Source: Eubacterium sp. AF22-8LB
GTDB lineage: Bacteria; Bacillota_I; Bacilli_A; Erysipelotrichales; Erysipelotrichaceae
Assembly (NCBI RefSeq): GCF_003458715.1
Contig: NZ_QRVI01000005.1
Span: 47,386 to 111,385, forward strand
DNA: 64,000 bases
Direction: 5' to 3'
Part shown: positions 17,982-27,058 of the stretch, one piece after another
Numbering within the stretch: the first letter of the stretch is position 1
Layout: the number at the start of each line of letters is the position of its first letter
Position numbers and translations under genes: made by a program
Notes under the pieces: generated by a model
Seen by the model: the letters and a program-made list of their open reading frames with translations, nothing else
Told to the model about the DNA's origin: nothing
The model's database searches: none

Positions 17982-19310
17982 GTGGAAAAATTCTTTAAAT
18001 TGAACGAAAAAGGTTCAAACGTTAAGACAGAGCTTATTGCTGGTCTTACAACATTCTTGGCCATGGCCTACATTCTTGGGGTTAACCCTGCTGTTTTAGC
18101 AGATGCTGGTATGGACAAAGCTTCTGTATTCCTTGCGACAGCAATTTCAGCTGGTGTTGCAAGTATTATTATGGGACTTGTTGCCAACTATCCTGTTGCC
18201 CTTGCTTCTGGTATGGGAGTTAATGCATTATTTGCCTACACAATCTGTGGTCAAATGGGATTTAGCTGGGCAGCTGCATTAAGTGCTGTATTTATTTCAG
18301 GTATTATCTTTATTCTTATTTCTGTTACTGGTGTTCGTAAAGCGATTATCAATGCGATTCCTGTACAATTAAAATTAGCAATTGGAGCTGGAATTGGTTT
18401 CTTCATTGCGTTTGTTGGTTTAAAAAATGCAGGTATCATCGTAGCGAGTCCTTCAACATTTGTAACAATTGGAAACTTAACAGATCCAACTGTATTACTT
18501 GCGATTATTGGTTTATTGATTACTATTGCGTTGGTAATTAAAAATGTACCGGCTGCCGTATTCGTAGGTATGGTTATCACAGCTGTGATTGGAATCATTC
18601 TTGGATTCATGGGAATGGCTGGCATGCCTACTTTACCTGAACATTTCATTTCGTTTGATTTTGAATTAAAAGCCGCTGGAGCTTGCTTCTCAGGAATTTC
18701 TGAATTATTCGCAAATCCATTCCAGGCTTTCGTTGTAATTTTCTCATTCTTATTCGTTGACTTCTTTGATACAGCCGGAACACTTGTTGCGATTGGAAAC
18801 CGTATTGGTTTGATCAACGATAAAGGTGAACTAGAAAATGCTGAACAAGCATTGCTTGCAGATGCTATTGGTACAGTATTCGGTGCTGTTTTAGGTACAA
18901 GTACAGTAACAAGCTTCGTTGAATCTAGTTCTGGTGTTGGTGTTGGTGGACGTACAGGTTTAACTGCATGTACATCAGGTGTATGCTTCTTACTTGCTGT
19001 ATTCTTATCACCATTAATTTTAAGTACAGTCACAAATGCCGTTACAGCTCCAGCTTTAATTGTTGTTGGTATTATGATGGCTCAACAATTAAAGGGCATT
19101 GATTGGGATGACATGATTTTTGCAGCTGCTGGATTCGTTACAATCATTATGATGATTTTAATGTATTCTATTTCAAATGGTATCGCATGCGGATTCATCG
19201 TTTATACAATCGCAATGATTGCTGCTGGTAAGGCAAAAGAAGTTCACCCAACCGTTTGGGCATTAATGATTATCTTCGTACTATATTTTGCTACACCTTA
19301 TATTATGTAA
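17982..19310 (+). CDS. NCS2-family (AzgA/PbuG-type) purine permease
   Basis: This proton-coupled permease would import guanine, hypoxanthine or adenine. It has the AzgA/PbuG pattern: an N-terminal FFKLNEKGSNVKTELIAGLTTFLAMAYI entry, about 12-14 membrane segments, and the motifs DFFDTAGTLVAIG near residue 260 and TSTVTSFVESSSGVGVGGRTG near 308. It starts at a GTG preceded by AGGAGAGAGA, 3 bases before the start. That binding site is perfectly complementary over 10 bases to the UCUCUCUCCU tract of the two small RNA candidates. No purine riboswitch precedes it. Confidence 0.94.
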   Translation: MEKFFKLNEKGSNVKTELIAGLTTFLAMAYILGVNPAVLADAGMDKASVFLATAISAGVASIIMGLVANYPVALASGMGVNALFAYTICGQMGFSWAAALSAVFISGIIFILISVTGVRKAIINAIPVQLKLAIGAGIGFFIAFVGLKNAGIIVASPSTFVTIGNLTDPTVLLAIIGLLITIALVIKNVPAAVFVGMVITAVIGIILGFMGMAGMPTLPEHFISFDFELKAAGACFSGISELFANPFQAFVVIFSFLFVDFFDTAGTLVAIGNRIGLINDKGELENAEQALLADAIGTVFGAVLGTSTVTSFVESSSGVGVGGRTGLTACTSGVCFLLAVFLSPLILSTVTNAVTAPALIVVGIMMAQQLKGIDWDDMIFAAAGFVTIIMMILMYSISNGIACGFIVYTIAMIAAGKAKEVHPTVWALMIIFVLYFATPYIM

Positions 19311-19340
19311 AACAAGAAGTCGGAATTCCGACTTCTTGTT
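19311..19340. terminator. Perfect 15-bp palindrome between convergent genes
   Basis: AACAAGAAGTCGGAA is followed directly by its reverse complement with no spacer. It sits between the purine permease and the convergent kinase gene, and its right arm overlaps the kinase stop codon. Probably a bidirectional terminator, although neither side has a long T tract. Confidence 0.7.
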
Positions 19341-20001
19341 AGTACTTATTATCTTTTTCATATTGATTTTCAAAGGCGTTCTTAAATGTAAGGATGCCTT
19401 TTTTCGCATCATAGAACGATGCCAACAAACGAACCACATCCTCCGTACTCATCTTTGATGTATTGACCATCAATGTATAATTATGTGGATTGCCCCACTT
19501 TTGATTGGTATAGAATTCATAAAATCTAGATCTTTGCGTATCTTTTTCCTGTAATATCTTTTTCGCTTGTTTGGCCGGAACCTTGTATTCATCAATCGAC
19601 CATTGAATACGTTCCTCAACATCGCTATAACAAAACACAGATATCACATCAGGATTATCTTTTAAAATATAATCTGCGCATCTTCCAACAATTACAGCAT
19701 CTTCTCTTTGTGAAATTTTTTTAATAAAATCACTGGCCATATCATAGATTTGTGTATTTACACTTAATTCTGTAATATTTCGAAGTCCTAAAATACCTCG
19801 CGATTCGATAGTAAATAATCCATTTTCATCTTGATTCTGGTCCTTAAAAAAATCTGCACAGACTCCCATGTTTTCTGCGATTTTTTCTAAGATTTGTTTA
19901 TTGTAATAACTAATATCTAAATATTCAGCCAATTTACGTGCAATTTCTCTTCCATTTGAACCAAATTGCCTAGATATTGTTATGACGACATTCTTTTCCA
20001 T
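19339..20001 (-). CDS. Cytidylate kinase-like family protein
   Basis: This P-loop kinase-fold protein begins VVITISRQFGSNGREIARKLAE, the cytidylate-kinase-like pattern in which the glycine loop is modified to RQFGSNG. Later it has AVIVGRCADYIL near residue 105. The substrate of this family is not settled, and it is not Cmk itself. ATG 20001 is chosen because GAGGG lies 7 bases upstream; the frame extends 2 codons to a TTG. Confidence 0.85.
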   Translation of the reverse strand: MEKNVVITISRQFGSNGREIARKLAEYLDISYYNKQILEKIAENMGVCADFFKDQNQDENGLFTIESRGILGLRNITELSVNTQIYDMASDFIKKISQREDAVIVGRCADYILKDNPDVISVFCYSDVEERIQWSIDEYKVPAKQAKKILQEKDTQRSRFYEFYTNQKWGNPHNYTLMVNTSKMSTEDVVRLLASFYDAKKGILTFKNAFENQYEKDNKY

Positions 20002-20064
20002 ATCCAATCCCTCTTTTTCTTATATCATACAATAATATGTTAGAATAGTGTAGGGAGGAAGGAT

Positions 20065-20847
20065 ATGAAAAAAATTATTTTTTTAGATTTAGACGGAACA
20101 CTTTGGACGTTTGAACAGATTCCTAGTTCTGCATTAGAAGCGATTGAACTAGCAAGAAAAAATGGTCATAAAATTTATATAAACACAGGAAGAACGCGTT
20201 GTGAAGTTCCTCAATTCTTACTTGATTTAAATTTTGACGGATATTGTTTTGGTGCTGGAAGTGAGATTATTATAGATAATAAACAAGTGCTTTTTAAACC
20301 TTTAGAAAAAAGAGACACAAAGTTTATTCAACACATTGCCAAAGACACTGGTCATTCTTTAGAAGGAAGTCAAATGACATTTACCAGCGAAAAAAACAGA
20401 GAAAGAATGCGTAAATTTCATGTAGACAATCGTATGGGGAATCGTTTCTTGTCTTTCCCTGACATTTCAGAAATTACAGATAATGATTATGAACAAATCA
20501 TGAAAATCAGTATTCATTTTGATTCAACCGCACAACGCGAAGAAATCTTAAAACAAATTCCGGAATATTTAACATTCACAAATTTCATGCATTTAGGTGG
20601 AGAAATCACACACAAAGAATACAACAAGGCTACTGCTATCCAATTTGTCAAAGACTATTATAATGAAGAGTATGAAACTGTTGCGATTGGTGATTCAGAA
20701 AATGATTTAACAATGTTAAATTATGCCGATATTTCTGTTGCGATGGGAAACGGGGTCGATTGTGTAAAAGAAAAAGCCGACTATGTCACAGATAAGATTG
20801 ACAATGACGGCTTGTATAAAGCATTTAAATATTTAAAGCTTATTTAG
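20065..20847 (+). CDS. Cof-type HAD-IIB family hydrolase
   Basis: This is a HAD phosphatase, probably of sugar phosphates or other small metabolites. Motif I is FLDLDGTLW (residues 5-13), motif II INTGRT near residue 39, and motif III/IV with the late Lys and IGDSENDLTML near residue 210; the C2B cap lies between. At 260 residues it is typical. GGGAGG precedes the ATG and a TAGAAT -10 sits at 20041-20046, giving a short leader. Confidence 0.93.
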   Translation: MKKIIFLDLDGTLWTFEQIPSSALEAIELARKNGHKIYINTGRTRCEVPQFLLDLNFDGYCFGAGSEIIIDNKQVLFKPLEKRDTKFIQHIAKDTGHSLEGSQMTFTSEKNRERMRKFHVDNRMGNRFLSFPDISEITDNDYEQIMKISIHFDSTAQREEILKQIPEYLTFTNFMHLGGEITHKEYNKATAIQFVKDYYNEEYETVAIGDSENDLTMLNYADISVAMGNGVDCVKEKADYVTDKIDNDGLYKAFKYLKLI

Positions 20848-20872
20848 AATCAGAAATGATTCTATTTTTTTT
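20846..20872 (+). terminator. Intrinsic terminator after the HAD hydrolase
   Basis: AGAATCA / TGATTCT arms with a GAAA loop, then a run of eight T residues. The T run ends against the stop codon of the convergent gene. Confidence 0.9.
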
Positions 20873-21179
20873 ACTGTTGTTGTTCCTTCATTACATCTGC
20901 GTATTTTCTACGACCTGGATGTAAATTGTCAACATAGTAACGAACTGTTAAAGTTCCAGCAACCTTAGTACGAATCTTAGGTTCTACGATAAAACCATCA
21001 CCCTCTAACATTGCATCCAACATTGCTTTGCAGCAACTTGCTAAATTTTTTACCCCTGGTTCACATTCATTCATAAACTCTTTGGCATTCACTTCGATGT
21101 ATAACCACATTTTATCATGAGCTTCTTGTTTCATTTCCTGTAAACGAGCCGCATACTGTTCTTGAGTCCATTTTTCCAT
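20871..21179 (-). CDS. Uncharacterised 102-residue protein
   Basis: No family is recognised. The N-terminal half is helical and charged (EKWTQEQYAARLQEMKQEAHDK). The middle contains ASCCKAMLDAMLEGDGF, and the C-terminal half looks like a short beta/basic segment (VAGTLTVRYYVDNLHPGRRKY). There is no signal peptide or membrane segment. ATG 21179 is used because GGAAG is 9 bases upstream; a TTG three codons earlier would lie on top of the binding site. It appears monocistronic between convergent and tandem neighbours. Confidence 0.7.
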   Translation of the reverse strand: MEKWTQEQYAARLQEMKQEAHDKMWLYIEVNAKEFMNECEPGVKNLASCCKAMLDAMLEGDGFIVEPKIRTKVAGTLTVRYYVDNLHPGRRKYADVMKEQQQ

Positions 21180-21279
21180 AATCCACAACTTCCTTTCTTT
21201 ACTAAATCATACATCATTCAAATAAATAACTCAAACTTTGACATTTATTTTAGTTTACATTTGTCACTTTTTTAACATT

Positions 21280-22182
21280 TTAAATCGTATGTATAATGAA
21301 AACAAGAGGAATTGTGACTACACAAGCCACACTTGTCATAAATATAGCCTTACTAGCAAGTGTTGCATCTTCGCCATACATAAGTGCATAGACACTCGAA
21401 TTGCTCGCAACCGGCATGCACATGATCAAGACAAGCGTATTTTCAATCAGTGGATCAATATGAAACAGTGACAATGAAAACATATAAAACAATGGTAACA
21501 GAACCATCTTAAATAAAGTAAACTCCCATAGCTTCAAATCCAACAATTCCTTGATATCCATCTTAACTAATCCAGCTCCAATAACCATCATAGAAAGTGG
21601 TGTCGTAACATTACCAACATATGTACATGTCTGTCCTAAAATATATGGCAATTTAATATTAAGAATACAAAGAATAAGTGCAACTACAGATGCGATCATT
21701 GGTCCATTCATAAATTTCTTAAAGGAAAATCCTCCCTTACGAAATAAACTTTCTCCATATCCATACATCAAACAGTTTAATGGCAACAAAAATAATGCTC
21801 CATAAAGCATCGCTTTATCCCCTAGAATTGCTTGAATAGCTGGTAACCCCATAAAACCAGCATTGGTAAATAGAATCATAAATTGCCAAAGGGCTTTATT
21901 CTCTTTTATACGTAAGACTTCTACAATAATTTTAGAGACAATGCCTGTGAAAATCACAAATATTGAGAAAATAACAAGTACATTGAACAGTTCATTTCCT
22001 GTAAATGGTGATCCATTTTTCACTGAGCTTATAATTAAGCCTGGAATTCCAATTTTTAATAAGATATTGGATGTATATACATTTACTTCATCATTAAAAA
22101 TATTCTTTTTAGCACCTACAAACCCGACAATCATCAATAATAATAGAATTGTCATTTGTGTTACAATCGTCGTAATATTCAT
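21280..22182 (-). CDS. AEC family transporter
   Basis: This auxin-efflux-carrier-type secondary transporter has ten hydrophobic segments in two five-helix halves, the family layout. Features include the LKIGIPGLIISSV and NAGFMGLPAIQAILG segments, with the conserved Asn-Pro-like breaks, and a C-terminal CMPVASNSSVYALMYGED. Related proteins move malate, organic acids or amino acids; the substrate here is unknown. Length 300 is normal. Monocistronic. Confidence 0.9.
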   Translation of the reverse strand: MNITTIVTQMTILLLLMIVGFVGAKKNIFNDEVNVYTSNILLKIGIPGLIISSVKNGSPFTGNELFNVLVIFSIFVIFTGIVSKIIVEVLRIKENKALWQFMILFTNAGFMGLPAIQAILGDKAMLYGALFLLPLNCLMYGYGESLFRKGGFSFKKFMNGPMIASVVALILCILNIKLPYILGQTCTYVGNVTTPLSMMVIGAGLVKMDIKELLDLKLWEFTLFKMVLLPLFYMFSLSLFHIDPLIENTLVLIMCMPVASNSSVYALMYGEDATLASKAIFMTSVACVVTIPLVFIIHTI

Positions 22183-22197
22183 ATAATCCCTTCCTTA

Positions 22198-22225
22198 AAA
22201 CAAAAGGACAACAACAAGTTGTCCT
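22198..22225 (-). terminator. Intrinsic terminator of tex
   Basis: An 8-bp stem (AGGACAAC / GTTGTCCT) followed on the minus strand by TTTGTTTT, about 40 bases after the tex stop. Confidence 0.85.
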
Positions 22226-22262
22226 ACTTTCGTATAGATAATAAACTCCTATTTGATGATTG

Positions 22263-24410
22263 TCAATTTGGATTAACCATCGTTAATTGAACCTTTTGTT
22301 TCTCCTGATCAATATTGTATACCCATACCGTAACAATATCTCCTACAGAAACAACATCACTTGGATGTTTCACTCTATTTGAACTCATCTTTGAAATGTG
22401 AACCAATCCATCTTCGTGTAACCCAATATCTACAAAAGCCCCGAAGTCAACGACATTACGAACCGTTCCTTCAAGCTTATCATTGATATGAAGATCTTCG
22501 ATTTCCAAGACATCTTTTCTTAGTAATGGTGCATCATATTTATCACGATAATCTCTTAGTGGAAGACAAATCGCATCTAAAATATCCTTCAATGTATAAC
22601 TATCTAATCCAGTGTCTTGCATCAATTGTTTTGTATCACAATTAGAAATTACATCCTTTGCCTTTTGTGTTCCCAAATCCGAAGTAGAAAGCCCCAATTC
22701 CTTTAATAATACTTTTGTGGCTTTATAAGACTCAGGGTGAATGCTTGTACGATCCAATGGTTCCTTTCCATCTTCAATACGCAAGAATCCAGCTGCTTGT
22801 TCAAAAGCTTTTGGACCGATTTTAGGAATCTTTTTAATTTGTGTACGCGATTCAATTTTTCCATTCTCTTCACGATACGACACAATGCTTGTGGCACTCG
22901 CATTATTTAATCCCGCAACATTTTTAAGCAATGAAACACTTGCTGTATTGATATTTACACCGACACGGTTAACCGCTTTTTCTACTACGAAATCCAAACG
23001 CTCTTTTAATCTTGCGGTTGGTAAATCATGTTGATATTGACCAACACCAATCGATTGAGGATCGATTTTAATCAATTCAGAAAGTGGATCCATCAGTCTT
23101 CTCGCAATCGAAATTGCACTTCTTTGTTCGACATGTAAATCAGGGAATTCTTCAATTGCTAATTTCGATGCACTATATACGCTGGCTCCTGCTTCAGAAA
23201 CAATAGTATAGGATACTGGTAAATTAAATTTCTTAATTGTGTTGGCTACAAAAGCTTCACTTTCTCTACTTGCCGTACCATTGCCAATCGCAATTAAATT
23301 CACATGATATTCTTTACATAATTGAACTAATTTTTGTTCAGACTCTCTTACTTTCGCATTTGGCTGATGTGGATAAATTACATCTACAGTTAATTTCTTT
23401 CCAGATGCATCAATAACAGCCAATTTACATCCGGTTCTAAAGGCAGGGTCAAACCCTAGAATCACTTTATCTTTCATAGGTGGTTGAAGCAATAGTTTTT
23501 CTAAGTTCATAGAGAATACATCAATACTTGATTCATGTGCCTTTTCACTTAAGGCTGAACGCACCATTCTTTCAATCGAAGGATAGGCCAATCTTTTTAA
23601 ACCATCTAATATTGCTGTACGAACATATTCACTTGTACCACTGTTATTAAAACGAATAAATCTTCGGCATACCCAGTTTTCAATATATTCTTCATTAAAA
23701 GAAATCGATACATTTAATACTTTTTCTTTTTCCCCACGATCAATCGCCATAACTCGATGTGGTGCTAATGTATTCACTCTTTCTGAATAATCATAATACA
23801 TCTTATAAACTTTATGATCATCCTCATGATCCTTCTTTTCACTTGTAACAACACGCCCATAATTTGTCATTGAATCCAATATTTTATTACGCACATCCAC
23901 ATCGTCACTTACTTTTTCAGCAATGATATCACGTGCTCCTTGAATGGCAGCTTCACGATCTTTTACATTTTCATTGATGTAGGCATCTAATTCTGTTTCC
24001 TTAAAATAACGCGGAAAAGACATGAATGTATCAGCTAATGGCTGTAGACCATTCGCAATCGCAACGCTGGCACGCGTCTTTTTCTTTTGTTTGTAAGGAC
24101 GATAAATGTCTTCTACTTGTGATAATTTTGTACATGCGTTGACATTCTTTACAATTTCATCATCCAATTTACCTAATGTTTCAATACGTGCCAAGACTTC
24201 TTCCTTACGCTTAGCTAAGTTTACTTGATATGCATAATTTTCTTGAATAACACGAATTTGTTCTTCATCCAAACCTTTTGTACGTTCTTTACGATAACGT
24301 GCAATAAAAGGAACAGTAGCTCCTTCTTCTAATAATTCCAATGTATTCTTAACTTGCGAAATTGAAATATTCAATTCTTTCGCAATTAAGGAAATTATAT
24401 TTTCATCCAT
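22263..24410 (-). CDS. tex: Tex-family RNA-binding transcription accessory protein
   Basis: Tex is a conserved Spt6-like nucleic-acid-binding protein linked to transcription and RNA decay. The N-terminal helical region (ISQVKNTLELLEEGATVPFI) leads to a YqgF/RuvC-like domain (ILGFDPAFRTGCKLAV near residue 318), a helix-hairpin-helix block (NTASVSLLKNVAGLNNASA near 500) and a C-terminal S1 domain (GTVRNVVDFGAFVDIGLHEDGLVH near 645). The length of 715 is typical. Confidence 0.97.
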   Translation of the reverse strand: MDENIISLIAKELNISISQVKNTLELLEEGATVPFIARYRKERTKGLDEEQIRVIQENYAYQVNLAKRKEEVLARIETLGKLDDEIVKNVNACTKLSQVEDIYRPYKQKKKTRASVAIANGLQPLADTFMSFPRYFKETELDAYINENVKDREAAIQGARDIIAEKVSDDVDVRNKILDSMTNYGRVVTSEKKDHEDDHKVYKMYYDYSERVNTLAPHRVMAIDRGEKEKVLNVSISFNEEYIENWVCRRFIRFNNSGTSEYVRTAILDGLKRLAYPSIERMVRSALSEKAHESSIDVFSMNLEKLLLQPPMKDKVILGFDPAFRTGCKLAVIDASGKKLTVDVIYPHQPNAKVRESEQKLVQLCKEYHVNLIAIGNGTASRESEAFVANTIKKFNLPVSYTIVSEAGASVYSASKLAIEEFPDLHVEQRSAISIARRLMDPLSELIKIDPQSIGVGQYQHDLPTARLKERLDFVVEKAVNRVGVNINTASVSLLKNVAGLNNASATSIVSYREENGKIESRTQIKKIPKIGPKAFEQAAGFLRIEDGKEPLDRTSIHPESYKATKVLLKELGLSTSDLGTQKAKDVISNCDTKQLMQDTGLDSYTLKDILDAICLPLRDYRDKYDAPLLRKDVLEIEDLHINDKLEGTVRNVVDFGAFVDIGLHEDGLVHISKMSSNRVKHPSDVVSVGDIVTVWVYNIDQEKQKVQLTMVNPN

Positions 24411-24470
24411 AATAAAACCTCATTTCAACTCTATTATTATACCAAGAAAACTCTTTAGAATACAGAATTT

Positions 24471-24516
24471 ACCACTTAGCCTTTTATTTTAACCACTTAC
24501 TTTTCAAGACTATACT
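24471..24516 (+). promoter_or_regulatory. Phased direct repeats and promoter of the LytTR gene
   Basis: Two ACCACTTA repeats (24471-24478 and 24492-24499) lie exactly 21 bases apart, two helical turns, on one DNA face. They precede a TATACT -10 box (24511-24516), and the second repeat overlaps the -35 position. Paired direct repeats at 21-bp period are the known layout of LytTR-domain sites such as those of AgrA, and the next gene encodes a LytTR protein, so autoregulation is inferred. Confidence 0.6.
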
Positions 24517-24545
24517 TTTAAATATTCATATGAAATAATAAGGCC

Positions 24546-24980
24546 ATGAAAGTAAGACTAGAAATTGATGATTCATTAAATGAAGATGAAATCGTCATAC
24601 ATACAAAAGAATATACTGAGGAATTGAAACAATTACTTTCTAATTTTAAATCAAAGCCGAGTATACAATTCTTTAAACAAGATACAGAGTATTATCTAGA
24701 TTTAGATGCGATTCTATTCTTTGAAAGTGACAATGGAACGGTATATGCACACACAGTCAATGATATGTTTTCTACAACACAGAAATTGTATGAATTAGAA
24801 AATATATTGCCGAATTCCTTTTTAAGAATTTCTAAATCTACAATAGTGAATATTCAAAAAATTTATTCTCTGTCGCATTCTGTATCGAGTCATCTCATTA
24901 CTTTTCAAAACAGTCATAAACAAGTCTATGTATCGAGAATGTACTACAAAGTATTAAAAGAAAGAAGGAATCATTTATGA
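24546..24980 (+). CDS. LytTR DNA-binding domain regulator
   Basis: This 144-residue protein has no receiver domain. Residues 1-45 are a short N-terminal extension, and residues 50-140 form a LytTR domain (DLDAILFFESDNGTVYAHT, then FLRISKSTIVNIQKI). Stand-alone LytTR proteins often control a neighbouring membrane gene, and here the start of the LiaF-like gene overlaps the stop as ATGA. Phased repeats upstream suggest it controls its own operon. Confidence 0.92.
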   Translation: MKVRLEIDDSLNEDEIVIHTKEYTEELKQLLSNFKSKPSIQFFKQDTEYYLDLDAILFFESDNGTVYAHTVNDMFSTTQKLYELENILPNSFLRISKSTIVNIQKIYSLSHSVSSHLITFQNSHKQVYVSRMYYKVLKERRNHL

Positions 24981-25684
24981 AAAGAAATTGGTTTTGGGGC
25001 ATTATTTGTATTCTAGGTGCCATATTAATTTTTGGGAATCTATTTGGTTTTCTACAATTTACATTCAGTCTATGGAAAATCATTGGAACTCTAATCTGTC
25101 TATCTGTTATTATCGATGGAATCAAAGAAAGAAGCTTCTACAGTCCTTTATTTGGGATTGCGATTATTTTCTATTTATTCAGAGAAGATTTAGGTTTTGA
25201 AAATATTTCTTTATGGCTTCTATTATTAGCTACTTGGCTATTAGCTTGGGGATTAACTAGTATTTTCCATCCTGAAAAAAGCCATATTAAAGTCAACAAA
25301 CAAATTGAAATCAATTTTGGTGATGACGATACAGAAAATGTAGAATACTCAACAAATTCTATCATCAATATTACTTCTAATTTTGGTGAAAAAGTTCAAT
25401 ATATTCAAACCAATGATTTACAATATGTGACCATTGATTCAAAGTTTTCAGGATTGAAGCTCTATTTTGATCAGGCTACCATTCAAAATCAAGCTACGAT
25501 TGAAATCGATGGAAATTTTACAGGTATTGAACTCTATGTACCTAAAGAATGGAATGTACAGAGTCATGTTCGTTCCTTTTTTGGTGGTGTTGATGAAAAA
25601 GGACAGCCATCATCTAGTGGCTATCCTACATTAAATATCACAGGTCACATTCATTTTGGTGGAATTGAAATCCATTATATTTAA
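24977..25684 (+). CDS. LiaF-like membrane protein
   Basis: The first 95 residues hold four hydrophobic segments (GIICILGAILIFGNLFGFL and following), typical of the LiaI/LiaF N-terminus. The last 130 residues form the soluble beta-rich LiaF-like domain (KFSGLKLYFDQATIQ, FTGIELYVPKEW). LiaF proteins inhibit cell-envelope stress signalling with a histidine kinase, but here the partner is a LytTR regulator, so the wiring differs. Envelope-stress sensing is inferred from family and context. Confidence 0.82.
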   Translation: MKRNWFWGIICILGAILIFGNLFGFLQFTFSLWKIIGTLICLSVIIDGIKERSFYSPLFGIAIIFYLFREDLGFENISLWLLLLATWLLAWGLTSIFHPEKSHIKVNKQIEINFGDDDTENVEYSTNSIINITSNFGEKVQYIQTNDLQYVTIDSKFSGLKLYFDQATIQNQATIEIDGNFTGIELYVPKEWNVQSHVRSFFGGVDEKGQPSSSGYPTLNITGHIHFGGIEIHYI

Positions 25685-25711
25685 GAAAGACAATCAACGT
25701 CTTTCTTTTTT
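25683..25711 (+). terminator. Intrinsic terminator of the LytTR/LiaF-like operon
   Basis: A 9-bp stem (AAGAAAGAC / GTCTTTCTT) with a 7-base loop followed by TTTT. Confidence 0.9.
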
Positions 25712-25853
25712 ATATATTAAGATTTTGGTTTCGGAACAGGGAAATGCAATATGTGAAATAGCACTAAAATATCACAAGATATGAATTATCAGGAACGACA
25801 AAAAGGACTATTGAAAAATAGCCAACATTTTGTATTCGTCTTTAATTGTTGAA
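25712..25853. other. Non-coding stretch, nothing recognised
   Basis: This 140-base stretch has short plus-strand frames broken by stops and no clear promoter or hairpin. It may be gene debris but no family can be named. Confidence 0.4.
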
Positions 25854-25988
25854 TTATTTTTTTACAATCATCTTATGATCACATTCAGGGCAGTGCATCA
25901 TATAGTTTTCTTCAGATTCATTTGGAAATAATTCATCAATCAACCATCTAGATACTTCTTCTTTGTAACCGCATTTTGTACATTTCAT
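25854..25988 (-). CDS. Small zinc-ribbon protein (44 residues)
   Basis: The reading frame encodes a protein with CTKC at residues 3-6 and CPEC at 33-36, the four-cysteine layout of a zinc ribbon, with an acidic linker between. It ends MIVKK. The ribosome binding site is weak, and the frame is open only 10 codons upstream of this ATG (to a stop at the previous TAA), so it could be a genuine small gene or the remnant of a longer one. Function unknown. Confidence 0.55.
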   Translation of the reverse strand: MKCTKCGYKEEVSRWLIDELFPNESEENYMMHCPECDHKMIVKK

Positions 25989-26056
25989 TAATACATCTTT
26001 TTCTGATGATCTCTTTCCTTAATTAAATCAAGTGTATGTGAAAAAGAAATTAAAAG

Positions 26057-26087
26057 TCAAAAAAAGAAGTCATTTTATTGACTTCTT
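26057..26087 (-). terminator. Intrinsic terminator of map
   Basis: An 8-bp stem (AAGAAGTC / GACTTCTT) followed on the minus strand by a T7 run, overlapping the map stop codon. Confidence 0.88.
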
Positions 26088-26952
26088 ACCAAGCTAATAC
26101 TTCAATTCCTTTTTCTGTAACTAGAATCGTGTTTTCCCATTGCGCCGATAACTTTCCATCTTTTGTATAAGATGTCCAGCCATTATCTTTATCAATATAT
26201 AAATCACGCGTTCCTTGATTGATCATAGGCTCGATTGTGAATACCATACCCGGTGCCATAACCATACCTGTATTACGGATTCCTACATGATGTACATATG
26301 GATCTTCATGGAAAGCATTACCAACACCATGTCCACAAAAATCAACAACGACACTGTAGCCATTTTTATGTGCATGTTCTTGAATAGCAGCACCAATATC
26401 GCCAATATATCCCCAAGGACGTACAGCTTCTTTACCTATTTCTAGACATTCTTTAGTAACATCGACTAAACGTTTTGCCTCATCACTTACATTTCCAATA
26501 CAAAACATTCTAGATGCATCCGCAAAGTGTTTATGTACAATGGTAGTACAATCTACATTTATAATATCGCCATCTTTTAATACGACTTTTTCACTTGGAA
26601 TACCATGACAAATTTCATTATTAATAGATGTACAAACACTCTTAGGGAATCCTTCATAGCCTAGACATGCAGGAATTCCACCATGACTTGTTGTATAATC
26701 ATATACTAATTTATCGATATCTTCTGTAGTCATACCCGCACAGATTTTTTCTCCAACTAAATCAAGTACGGCATTATTGATTTTAGCTGCTTTTTTGATC
26801 CACTTAATATCTTCTTCCGACTTAATTAAATTATGACTTGGAACTATTTTACCTTGTAGTTTTAATACATTAATTGTATTGTCCCATTCTTCATGACAAT
26901 GTTTATATTTTTTACCAGAACCACACCAACATGGACTATTCTTACCAATCAT
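26086..26952 (-). CDS. map: Type I methionine aminopeptidase with SEC-C zinc motif
   Basis: This enzyme removes the initiator methionine from nascent proteins. The N-terminus carries a SEC-C zinc motif (PCWCGSGKKYKHCH), as in the MetAP class that docks near the ribosome. The catalytic domain has the metal ligands in DGDIINVDCTT, HFADASRMF, FCGHGVGNAFHE and FTIEPMI. The ATG at 26952 follows AAGAAGGA at good spacing; the frame extends 11 codons upstream. About 288 residues. Confidence 0.96.
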   Translation of the reverse strand: MIGKNSPCWCGSGKKYKHCHEEWDNTINVLKLQGKIVPSHNLIKSEEDIKWIKKAAKINNAVLDLVGEKICAGMTTEDIDKLVYDYTTSHGGIPACLGYEGFPKSVCTSINNEICHGIPSEKVVLKDGDIINVDCTTIVHKHFADASRMFCIGNVSDEAKRLVDVTKECLEIGKEAVRPWGYIGDIGAAIQEHAHKNGYSVVVDFCGHGVGNAFHEDPYVHHVGIRNTGMVMAPGMVFTIEPMINQGTRDLYIDKDNGWTSYTKDGKLSAQWENTILVTEKGIEVLAW

Positions 26953-27017
26953 TTTGATCCTTCTTTCTATATATTCGTTAGACACAACTTATTATACACG
27001 AAAACTACGATTCTTAA

Positions 27018-27049
27018 AGAAAAAAAGCTTCTGATCAATTCAGAAGCTT
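27018..27049 (-). terminator. Intrinsic terminator of the rubrerythrin gene
   Basis: A 10-bp stem (AAGCTTCTGA / TCAGAAGCTT) with a 5-base loop followed by a T run on the minus strand. Confidence 0.93.
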
Positions 27050-27058
27050 CTAAATGCA

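Noticed and set aside
18251..19033. A 260-codon open frame opposite the purine permease
   Set aside because: Its composition is a low-complexity shadow of a strongly conserved membrane protein and it has no ribosome binding site.
25712..25853. Possible decayed transposase on the plus strand
   Set aside because: Short frames with stops and no recognisable transposase motif.
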